DNA from: Trebouxia sp. TZW2008
Lineage: Eukaryota; Chlorophyta; Trebouxiophyceae; Trebouxiales; Trebouxiaceae
Length of the DNA stretch: 64,000 nt
Assembly (NCBI GenBank): GCA_002118135.1
Contig: BDIU01000014.1
Location: forward strand, 186,001 to 250,000
Direction: 5' to 3'
The position numbers and the translations under genes are program-made. Below are positions 12,201 to 23,100 of this stretch, piece after piece (the first letter of the stretch is position 1; each line of letters opens with the position of its first letter). A model generated the notes under the pieces. That model searched no databases and was not told the origin of the DNA. It saw only the letters and a program-made list of their open reading frames with translations.

Positions 12201-12823
12201 TATGCAGCATTCAGCGTTCAGCAGTCTCATTTATTGGCATACGGGTCCCTGGCTGTCCCATCAGCAAGTCACAGAAGTGTACAGCATTTGTGCATGTTAA
12301 CATGTCATGAGCAATGGCCTGTATAGCACACACTGAGACTTCCTGAGCTGTGATACAGCTTAGCTGAAGTGTGGATAGTGACTTGAAAGCAGTGACTAGT
12401 GACCAGTTACTAGTGGCCGGTGACCTGTGACCAGTGAGATGGCGATAATGCTCATGGAGCTTGCGCAACCTGAGAAATTTTGTCAGTCGCACGCCTGTTT
12501 TGCCATGCCAATTTAGGGACAACGGCTGCTTGCTCACTTCCTCTGCAACCTCACAGCAACAAGTTCTTGTGTTTTTGCAGATTCTGACCCTCATGCAGCA
12601 GGTAGTTGGCATTGTCAAAGCTTTCCCATACATTCCAGTGAAGCCGCGTGTGCTGGAAGTGTTAGCCACAAGGCGTGGTGAACCCTCCACCTCCCACCTG
12701 ACACAGTCTCAAGGGATCGACGATTTTGAGCATAACACCAACTGGCAGGCAATTGTGAACTATCTGAGGATCATCACTGATGACAACTTGCACCTGCATG
12801 TGCCTTTGGTTGATCGCCGTTAA
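8751..12823 (+). CDS. bZIP transcription factor B, tandem paralog of A
   Basis: Exons 8751-9071, 9208-9357, 9815-9961, 10594-10821, 11412-11663, 12581-12823, all phase 0 (446 aa). Exons 3, 4 and 6 have exactly the paralog's lengths (147, 228, 252 nt). The start MSDSTAYSLMSLQQ aligns with bZIP A. The basic region NRQAQQRFR ends exon 1 and the coiled coil (ETLEAQLAATTAQVQQLQA) is exon 2. The unknown C-terminal region is conserved in order, with FLAVGNVRNFVAF, ADMMHLRRLFY and AFPYIPVKPRVLE. The role is inferred to be DNA binding as a homo- or heterodimer, possibly with A. The equivalent of A's 36-nt exon 5 appears decayed at 11320-11356. Three introns contain degraded copies of the adjacent exon ends, which greatly lengthen the gene relative to A. 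The relationship is a tandem duplication followed by divergence. Confidence 0.82.
9929..10411 (+). repeat. Exon-3-end echo array in bZIP B
   Basis: The last about 33 bp of exon 3 plus its donor (ATGCCTTTCACTGCATTTGC at 9929) is repeated in the intron at 10076-10117 and 10252-10293. Associated intron segments follow, and a trailing third partial copy runs to about 10411. The spacing is 147 and 176 bp. The copies lack the GTAAGC donor (AATTAG, GCAAGA), so they should be inert. Confidence 0.8.
10707..11104 (+). repeat. Exon-4-end echo array in bZIP B
   Basis: The 3' half of exon 4 (from GTGTTCTTGGCGGTTGGCAA) is followed by copies at 10841-10990 and about 10990-11104. Copy 2 has an in-frame stop and its donor GGTAAGT has become GGAAAGC. 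Copy 3 has lost the exon end. All three encode recognisable versions of FLAVGNVRNFVAF...DSWYQ. Confidence 0.85.
11320..11356 (+). pseudogene. Probable dead remnant of micro-exon 5 in bZIP B
   Basis: After GACAG, as in bZIP A, a 37-nt segment ends ATG before GTATAC. In A the exon is 36 nt between GACAG and GTATGT. Here the extra base and an immediate TAG would destroy the frame. Skipping it joins exons 4 and 6 in phase, so the gene can stay intact without it. The homology is short and uncertain. Confidence 0.4.
11634..12190 (+). repeat. Exon-6-end echo array in bZIP B
   Basis: The end of exon 6 plus donor (CAACTCAGCGCTGCCTACTG) recurs at 11866-11900 and in weaker form at about 12033-12070. 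Each is followed by a diverged intron block containing TTGCACGCTTTA and TGTCTTGAGAGGG. The spacing is about 232 and 168 bp. A short repeat (TGAATGA(C/G)AGTC) also lies at 11680-11750. Confidence 0.75.
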
Positions 12824-14118
12824 GTCCGCAAGTCTAGGGGATGGGGTACATTGTTTTCTTGGTATAGTACAATTTTTTGGCTGCAGTTGCAGCTGAGATT
12901 TGTTCAAGACTTGTGGTTTGCAATTGTTTAAATCAGGCTGTCTTGACATGTAGCACAGCGTGAACGACACAGGAGTAGAGCACCTTGGTTTTGAGTGTCT
13001 GTGTTGTGAGTGAGTGAGACATTGGCTGTGATTTAGTTGCGTTGAATATTGCAGCATCAAATCCCTTTTGGGTTTTGGTCTCTGCTGTGAGTCATGTTTG
13101 TCTTTGATGACACTATTCTTTGAGCTTCTGTCCTTCTTTCGCAGCAAGCTTGGGTCTCTGGTTCGATGTGGACAGTATAGTTTGCCAAGTTTGCAAATTT
13201 AAGCATTTCTGTGACTTACTTTGTCCAGTGATGCTAGCTGTATTTACGGTTGCCGGGAGTTGTCTGTGAGTTTGGATTATACAATTGTTTGCACATAGCA
13301 TTGCATGCAACGGTTGTTGACAATGCGTCACAGTGACGAGCATGCTGAGTGACTCCGGCACATCAACTTTGCAGAATGTGATTCAGCATTTTATGACTGC
13401 AATGACAAGCGCTTTGATATGCCCGCTGCATTGTCACAGAGCACAGCAGTCTGCACGTCCTGGCTTGAGAGCCCCCACTCATGGTATGTGATGAAGCGCA
13501 GTCATGACAGCATGGGCAACACTAATCACAGCGGTCTGTGAAGAGCTTTGAAGAGCAGGTTGTTACAAACACATTGCTGAAAGTCTACTTCATTGAGTTG
13601 AGCATCACTGACTGACTTGATTGACAGAACAGCAGCCTTGAATCTGCACTGCAATCGCTACATCTGACTGCGTAACTTATCCAAGGCAGACTGAGCCCTA
13701 GCATATGCATGTAGCTCGTAGGCATCCACATGACTAAGTCAAGGCTTAAGAAAGAACACCTGTGCCGTCAGCGATGCTGCGACACAGGACAATCATAGAA
13801 AAGGGCAAAGGGTTGACGCAAATGGTGGTGTACATATTCCTGACATTCTGTCCATATGTCTTGTACAAAGAAGACCTGCTGACGCGTGTTGGCAGAATTT
13901 AGCTACAGGGTGTGCGTGGCGCACTGCCACGCCAACCTTGTTGCCCAACAATGAATATGGCGCTGGCAGTTGAAGCAAACTCTTAAGGATGCAACACACT
14001 GAGTTGCATCCTCACTCAACATTTCTTCTGTCAGACTCAATGAGACAGTCTCTCTTTGCTGTTTGGGACCAATGGACTTGAAAGTAGGACTCACTAAGGA
14101 TCTCACAAACAGCAAAGC
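12824..14118. other. Convergent spacer between bZIP B and the ABC transporter
   Basis: No gene is supported. It should contain the 3' UTRs of both neighbours. TTACA at 13563-13567 (TGTAA on the minus strand) is a weak candidate poly(A) signal for the transporter, about 550 bp past its stop. Confidence 0.35.
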
Positions 14119-17100
14119 TCAGCGCTTCAGGAAATTCAGCTTGGCAAATGCCAGGTATGCTAGTGTCCAGTTGACAAACACCCAGGCCACCAGTATCAGC
14201 ACAATCCAGCCCAGCATCCCACGGCTGCACAGACATATCAGCAATGGTCAGAGAATTTGTGCAATGCACCAACACGTGTAAGGTGAATAGGCCAACACAG
14301 CTGCAACTCTAAGGCAGACAGGCATGACTGTACACAAAGGCAGACTCCCGATATGACACAGCTTGCGTTTCAAAACTAGTCACAAGATTTTAAAACTTGT
14401 CAGACAGTCACAAATGGTATCCCTCTGTACAACAACTTCAAGTAAAATCTGTGCAACGGATGTGCAAAGCTGCAGCATGAAGCAGCATGACTTACTGGTA
14501 GCCAAAAATGATGAGAACAGCATCGTAGACAGGTACGACTTGTCCACTGATGAGGGTGCATGCTGTGTCCAGGTTGTCCACTTGACTGATGATCAAGCCA
14601 TACACTGTCCAGAAGATGGGGTTCAAATACGACATCCAGATCCTGCAGAAGCAATCAAGTGTATCAGTCAGAGGCCAGTTTGCAGATGATGGTGCATTGA
14701 GAGTCTTGACAGGGCTGATAACAGCCCAACTGGCACCTGCTATGAGTTCAAGAGAGTGCAGAACAAGCCAAAGTATGAAAATCAGAAGTTCAGAAGAAGG
14801 TCCCTGGGCCTATTGTGGGTGAGCAAGTGCTGGAAGCCAAGTGGTGCATACAGGCTTACCAGTAGTCAAGCATGTCGGCAGAAGGTGGTAACAATATGAG
14901 TCTGAAAGGTATCAAATAAGAGGAGCTAATTAAGGAACAAAGGCTTACCACCAGCCAGGCATGTTGACTTGAGTGATGGAGAAGCCCGCAAACAGGTTGA
15001 AGATGGAGTAGAGGTAGGCAGAGCAGACAGCTGCCAGCTGGATAGTAGGGGTCAACGCCACACACAGCATGCCTGCATCATCATTGCATCCAGTCTTGCT
15101 TCAAGATGGTGCAATCATTTGGTTATACACCCTTGAAGCACTTCTAACACAATGTCAGACCGCAAGACAAATCTACCCCGCTTGTGAGGTGAAGCACAAG
15201 CTGCCAGCGCCCTGTTTATACTTAGGTCACAAATTGACAGCATGCAAAACGAATTTTTACGCTGTCAATGTCAGTCAAAGCTGTATAGTATGGACAGATT
15301 GCAGACATCAAAACCAAAACTTCTGTGCTGAGATGCGCATACGTACATCTGTGCAAATGAGACTGATGTTGCGAGGGACCTACCAAAGAAGGTGAAGTAC
15401 ACCAGGGTCAGCAGGTTGAACAGCAGGAACCAGAAGAATTTGCCTGCAAAGAAGGAGAGGAACGGCCTCAAACCCAGCAACATGCCTTGGTCAAACTGCC
15501 ATTTTTGCTTTATTGCAGGCAGCTATCCTTCAGCAGGCAAGCAGGCAAGGCGGAGCGGCGCAAACAGATCTTGGTGCTCATGTGCAATTGAGCGGACTCC
15601 AGTACATTGACAAGACTGTGATTCCTGACACACTGCATGCTTCACACATGTCAAAGTGACATTGTGCATCAGTTGTGATGCTGACCTGCGTCTACTTGGA
15701 ACCAGCACATCCAGTATACAATGAAGCAGTACAGTGTGCCCTGGACTGCAATGTAGATGATCTCCACACATCCCTACAGGCAGACAGCCGTTGTTGCTCA
15801 ATCACACACAAATCAATACTGGCAAGGCTGTTGACGCTGCCCACTGATTGTTGTTGCAATCGCAGCTGAAGTGCCAATCCTTTTAATGATGTGGAAGGCT
15901 GCCAAGGTATGTCTTGCTGTCGTACCCAGCGCACTGACATCAACAGTCATTACCAGCAGCCTTGCGGTTAGTGTCACAAGGTCGCTATGCCCAAGAAAGC
16001 ACATGCCCAGCCGGCACTTTTCACTGTACAGCTCCAGGTTGCATGTGCAGTTTCAGTTGTGATCCTGGCAAGTCTGAACCTGCCTGGTTCAATCAAAAAC
16101 ATGTGGCTGGAGTATGCGGGGATTCGGCCATTCTGCTGCAGATGCCATTTCTAGTTGCACAAGTATTGTCTTACCAGGGCCATTGTCCAGGGCAGAATGG
16201 AGTACATGCCAGCAGCTCTCTCACGGTATGATACAGCTCGCTCTCCTGACATGACAGGCTGAATGACAGTGGCGTTGATGATGCTGAAGAAGAGCGTGGT
16301 GGCATACAAGGCGCCCAGCACATTCACCAGTCCTCCCTGAGTGCTCCTGCAATGATTTCAACTGGAAGTCAGGCACGTTACTCTGTACACATATAGATGA
16401 GGGCTTTGCTCTAGCTACATTGCGCAGATTTGACACTTCCAGGGTTGTCACAACAACTTGCACGCAGAAAGTGGCATCAGCTATGTTGCCCAGTCTTTAG
16501 GGGACTGCAACAAGTGAAGTGCACTGCAGAAGCAAATCTGTGCTCTTGCCAAGGCAATCTAGGCAGTATGCGGAAGCATGCATGATGCTTGCCATGAGCC
16601 AAATAGACCTGCACTTGAGGCTGAAGCTATGCAAATGCCTTGACCCCAGCAACCAGCTGTGCAGCTACATCCAGAATCAAGCCCTGTGCAACATTGACAG
16701 CTGTGCTGTGCGAATGGTGATGGTGAAGAGGTCATGCTCCCCGTCCTTGGTCAGTAGTTGAGCTGAAGACATTGTGACTACCTCTGAGACTCACCCACAT
16801 CTGGTGCCATGTGCTGTGGGTGAATGACAAGCAGCAAAGTCAACACTCATGTTGCACACTTGTTCAAACATTCACTGTCTGCACAGCGCAAATAGCTTTG
16901 ACAGTTCGGTCAGATGTCTTACACTTTATTGCCCAGTCTCCAAAACATAGCTCCAAAAGTGAACCCCACAGCGAGGGCCAGGAGGATCCTGGTGCCATTG
17001 TATTCTGGCATGCGCCAGTAGGCCGCCATATACTTGGCAAATATGGCCCAGAACTGGGTCATGATAGGTTTAGGGTACTTGGTGTCAAACTTGAGCTGCT

Positions 17101-20100
17101 GGCTGCCCTCAACTGGAGAACTGTAGTCTGCCAGTAGGTTTGCATAATGCCTGCATGTTAGCATGTATTGCATAAAGCCCTTGACCCACGAAACTTTGAC
17201 GCTAGCCGTGATTTGCACATGACCAAGCAACCTTCAGCATGAGCAACAGCAATGCTGTAGGGTTCAGCCACAGTGGAGTGTTGCTTGTGTACAAACCAAC
17301 CCTTGCCTGATGCACTTGTGGAGAAAAGCTTACTTTGCAAGGTCAGACTGGGCATAGTACTCAGCAAAGTTTAGTCCCAGCTTGGACTCCATCCCTGGTG
17401 TGGTGACTTCCAGCATCCAAGTGGCTGGGTTCAAACCCTCCTCAATGGGGGTCACCCCCTTCACCCCCTGCAGGAAGATTCACAGCATGAAGAAGAAGAC
17501 CAAGACAGAGAAGAAGCAGCAAAGGTTTTCGTGGCAGGCATTCAGGTCAACAAGATGATGCGAACCAACGACAAGAAGCCAAACATAGCCTGTTCAGCAT
17601 AATTGATGTAGCGATGACTCACTTGGTGATCAATCTGCTTCACAAAATCTGCTTACCTGAAATTATTCCATGAGATGGCTGGAGTTGTAATCAACTGTGC
17701 AGTACACATCAAGGGCAGAGCAGAAGAAATAGATCACATCATTCTCAGAAAGAATAGAGACAAAACTGGCCCCTTCTTGCCAACAATTGCTCACCTGGAA
17801 GTACTCAATGAGATGGCTGGAGTCATGTCCCAGCATGCAGAAGACAGCGATGAAGAAGTAAACGGCATCATCATCAGCATGAAATGCAAATGAAGATGGT
17901 CCCTTCCTGACTCGAACTGCTCACCTGGAAGTACTCAATGAGATGGCTGGAGTTGTGTCCCAGCTGGCCATTGAAGATGGTTTCACCGCCCCGCTTCAGC
18001 AACAGCAGCTCATCAAAGGACTCAAAGATGTCAATGCTTGGCTGGTGGATGGTACACACAATGGTCCTGCCTGTGTTGACAATGTTTCTGACTGTCCTCA
18101 TGACAATAGCTGCTGCTCTTGCGTCCAGCCCTGCATACATCAGCAGCTAGTCAAAAGACTTGAAGCTGTCAACGGATGGCTGTTGAATGGTACACAAAAT
18201 GGTTTTGCCTGTGTTGAGAATGTTGCTGACTGTCCTCATGACATTGGCTGCTGCTCATGCATACGACCCTGCGAGCGACAAAAACAGAAATCTGGTGCAA
18301 ATGGCATTTGATCATAGTACCTGTTGAAGGCTTCAAAACTTGTTGCATAGAGGACGAAGGCATCAGCAAGCACTACCGTCAGACATAGTGCAGTCTGTCG
18401 GGCACACGTGCTGTTCACCAGCACATGCAAGCAAACAATGTCCTGATAGCAACCTTCAACATGCGTGCGAGAAGCTCCTGAACCCTTGCATCAATTATCA
18501 ACAACACAGCCAGCACCAAAAAGACAACATACGACATGAACAATAGATTGGACCTGCCAAGACATGGACGCAACACATGCAACTCACCTGAGGTAGGCTC
18601 GTCCATGAAGACGATGGAGGGGTTGGCAACAAGCTCCACTGCAATGGTCAGTCTCTTGCGCTGCTCAACAGACAAGCCATCTTGGCCTGGCCGCCCAACC
18701 ATGGCATTCTTCATGCTCTGCAACTCCACCAGTCCCAGCACCTGCAGCAGCAAACCCACGTGATTCCACTTCCTGTTGTAATAAAAAGAACAGTCAAGAC
18801 AAGAAGGCATCCGAAGGTCTACGCCGCCAAGCATACAATCAGGAGCCCCTGTGGGTCATAGCAGCTCAAGAATCTTACAGCACATGTCACTGCAATGACG
18901 TAGATGTTGCTAAGTGTGTGATCTGAAGTAGTCTATGCCCGAGCAAGGCAGCAGACCACTCACAGGTTGCCACACTGAGCTGCTCTGTGATCTCAGCTCC
19001 GTCACGGCTAGAAGAGTCTAGTACTTGCTTGATCATTAAGGCAATGCAAACAGTATATAGAAGCTACTCAGTCACACTACAGCACTGCACAGGAAATTGC
19101 GGCTGAACACAATGTAGCATAGCAACAAACCATAGACTCAGACCTGGTCCACAAAGGCTTTGGTGGTCTTGGTATCCACTTCCGTGCCATTGCGCAAGGT
19201 GCCACTGAACAGCAGGGCTTCATACACAGTAGCTGCAGCGGTGTGGGTGTCAAACTGCTCCACATAGCCAGCCACACGGGCAAAGGTGGCCTGCTCCTTG
19301 GGGTGCCCATTGATGCGCACATCACCCTCAATCTTGCCAGCTGCAGCACAGCATACACCCTGGTCACAGAATGATTGTACAGTGGATTGTATAACGACTG
19401 CTTCAGTTCCCAAGCAAACTGTCCTGACATTAAATTGTCCTTACCCCGGGGTACCATTTCAGTCAGAACAAAGTGATTGGCTTCGGAGTGCATGGTCCTT
19501 ATAAAGAGTGTCCTTACAAAGAGAAATCCTTGTAGATAGCTTTGTAAGTAAATCCTCAATCGTTGACAGAATGTCTGTGCTGAGCAAGCTGCTTCTTTGA
19601 CAGCGGTATACTGCATTGCAGCCATTGCCAGACAGAGCAGTCCAGAGGTAAGACCATGACCTTCAAGGACCTGCACTACTTTGTGCCTATACCCAAGGTA
19701 GAGCATCCTCCAATGACTGTTTACTGGTAGCATACTGTCAGAGACATCTGTGAGCACCCTCTGACCAAGTCTTGATCCTCCTCAGCGCCATAGCTCAAGC
19801 AATCCAACCCAAAGACACATCACTGTACAGCACAAACAGCAACAGCAGCCACGCAAGTCTTCCTGCCAGACCCCAACACCCCCATTAGGCAGGCAAGCAC
19901 CCTCAAACTGACCAATTTGAGATCCCTAACAACTACTATAGACATGCAACATGACAGACGTACGCACAGACGGACAAACAGACAGCAACAATAGCAGCAG
20001 CCTCACATGTTTTCCTGCCAGCCAGGACATCCATGAGGGTGGTCTTGCCAGCCCCTGAGACTCCCATGAGACAAGTCAACACCCCTGGCCTGAAGGCCCC

Positions 20101-23100
20101 GCTGATGCCTAGCAGTAGCTCCAGCATGGCCTGCCCACTTTCATTGTGCACATGCTCCTTACCCTCTGCAGCTTCCTGTGAAGCCAAGACACAGTAAACT
20201 GGCAAGTCACAAGCTTTGAACAGAGTCAGGTCACGGCGTGACGTGCAGGATATGGTGCATGTCTTTTGTTCCTTGACGCTAGTTGGTGATGCTTGTGCTG
20301 CATGCATAATCACTACAAGAATGTCTTGAGCTCAGTCGAGAAGACAGACCATTATGCATGGTAGGTCATTGTGCTGATAGAGATTGCGAGATTGAGAGCA
20401 GTTGTGATGCAGTCACACCCGTTATTGTAAAATTGCCCCTGACTGTATGCTACCAGTAAACAATCATTGGAGGATGCTTCACCTTGGGGATAGGCACAAA
20501 GTAGTGCAGGTCCTTGAAGGTCATGGTCATGGGGTCAAATGGCAATACCATACCAGATGACTGCTGATCCTTCTCACCCTCACTCCTGCGAGCAAGCAGC
20601 TTTGCTCACAAAGGTTGCAACTATGACGCCACGCTATGTGCCTATAGCATTTGCGACACGCACTGTGGCAACTCAGCATGACCAAGCACAAGCCTTGAGC
20701 TGTGCTTGCAACACGAGATTTTGCATAAGACATGATGTTCTTGATGTAGTATCGCCAGCATGGTGAGCTGCACAGGGTGCACATAAGAGTGTTGGTTGCA
20801 TGTCACATAAGTTGTATATGCCACTAATGTGTCTAAGCATCTGACAAGAGCATTGCAGCACAGCCACGTCACTGACACATCACAGCATGACCTTTTCTTG
20901 ACTGCAACAGCCTCATCAGCTTACCTTGCTTTTGCAGCGCTGAATTGACAAGACAGCTGTAGGAGGAGCATTTGTGTGCCTTACTTGTTGTTGCCATTGA
21001 GAGCTGCTTGGCTTGATTTCTTGTTCATTCCGTTCAGCTCCCCATGATGTGCTGAGTCACCCTTACCCAGCTCCACGCCAGGCCCTGCTGGGCCTGCTGT
21101 GGTTTGAACACCTTGTCCATTTTGGCCTGATGGGGTTTGAACAGGCACCGGGTCCAGCCTGTTCAAGAAGGGGCTGGCAAAGGGTGGTGGGATGTGAGTG
21201 ATGGGTTGCTCTGGGGCTAGGGTTCTCCTAGGGTAGGACATCTGCAAACACAAGGCAAAAATCGAGACGCTGTTGCAGGAGGAACGATCGTGCCTACATG
21301 CAGCAACTAAAATTATTGGCCAACAGGGTCAGCACTACATGCTGCATGACACAGCAACTGTTGACTCATGGGACTGTGTTCATCTCAGTCCGGCTGATCA
21401 GGAAAGTAAGAGCTGGAAACTGTGCAGCCACCTTTGTTGTCTGCTGTGTGCTGTTTGTCAAAGGTCTTGAGCGCATTTCATTCCTGGTCTCATGTAACAC
21501 ATGTGCTTCTTCTTCCGCAGAGACAGTTGATTGCTCCAGTACCTCTCTAGCTGGGCCTGCTGAGTCTGTCTAGCTTGCGTTCAGAATGAACATTGCCAGC
21601 AGGAAGCTTACCCTCGCCTCAAGCTCATCACTTGTCTGTGTGTCAGGCTGTTGCATTGGCTTGGCCATTGACACAGGGTGATCCTCTGGGATGGCAACTT
21701 TGTGGGCAGCATCTGCTCCAGGGTCTCCTTCCAGTGCAGCCTTTCTCTCTGCCAAGGCTTCTTCTGTCACCATCTGTGTTGCGCCCTCGCCATAAGCTGC
21801 ACGCAGCAAACCCTTTTGCAAGAAGAGTGCAGCTGAAGTTATGTTGTCACTGTGATTGAAGCTAAGGTGACTCACTTGCTGTGCGGGTGGCTGCAGCCAG
21901 AGTTGTCTGCAAGAGCAGGAACGGCAGTTGCACTTGTTAAGGGGGCGGCCTATACATAGTGGAGTCAAGTGAAGCTTCATTGACTGAATCAGGTGAACAT
22001 CAATATCAATGCAAAAGCTACTGAACACCAGAAAAGTCGAGTTAGCTGGAAGATTACGGGCTGCTTCATAAGCAATACTTTGTGCAGACTTCAGCCAATC
22101 GACATCGACAATCTTTCACGACCACTTTTAGCCATCATCAGGGATGGCAGCAAAGCTATGACATGTAAGTAGCAGTGCCCACAAGCACTGGATCCCAGGG
22201 TAGTGTTTTCAGGCGACAGTCTAATAAAACAATAATTGCTTCAAGCAGCAGTGACGGAATAACTTACGAGGCAGTACTGTCAGCAGCACAGCAATGAGCA
22301 CATTGAGCAGCAGGATGTAGCCAATGAGTACGCCCACAGCTACCCAGCACCACCAGTAGTGGGTTGACTCTGAGAACTGGTGCAGGATACCGTCTCCAAG
22401 GGTTTGGGTGTTAGCAGGGTAGATGCCTTGGGCAAATGGGTAGCGCTTATTGCCTTGCCAGTGGTCTGCACGCGAGATTGTCAGAGTAGATAGCCGTCTT
22501 TCACTTTGTGCATAGTCAGGACTTGCAGGTTGCCTACAGTGATGAGAAGGATCAAGACCAAGAGCATAGATACAGGCAACATTGGCCAGCAACAGCCATT
22601 CAGGAGAAGTCTGCATGCAAGATTGTTAGAGTTGATAGCTGTGGTTCAGGTTGGTCACTTTCAGGACTTGCTGGCTGCCTTCTCCAGTGAGAAAACAAAG
22701 CGTAAGCAAGAGCATAGGTGCAGGCAACATGAGCTAGCAGCAAAGCAGAAGACATTATCTGGAATGCAGACATGGACTGTTCAAGACCACACAAGGGCTT
22801 CAAGCTGCTTGTGTGAACAGCTTCTGTTCTCACACTGGGGGGTTCAGTAGATGAAGCAAGGGAGAGAATGAGTGAAGGCTGCTTACGAGCTGTGAACTCA
22901 TTGATGTGGATGGCTCTGGTACCATAGCTGAGAGGGTTCATCCAGTATAGCCTGCAAACCAGATGACGCATGAGTGAGTACAGTCAAGCATGATGCAGGT
23001 AGAAGTATGAGCTTCTTGGGTTGTTTTAGTCACCGAGTGCATACACATCTACACATCATTCAAATGTGAATCTCAAAAAAAGAAAATTCTTTTCAGCATT

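Noticed and set aside
16690..16760. Possible extra transporter exon (minus strand, [11 protein letters not shown])
   Set aside because: The junction from 16923 to 16346 is already in phase and aligns with the PDR family. Inserting this segment breaks the frame.
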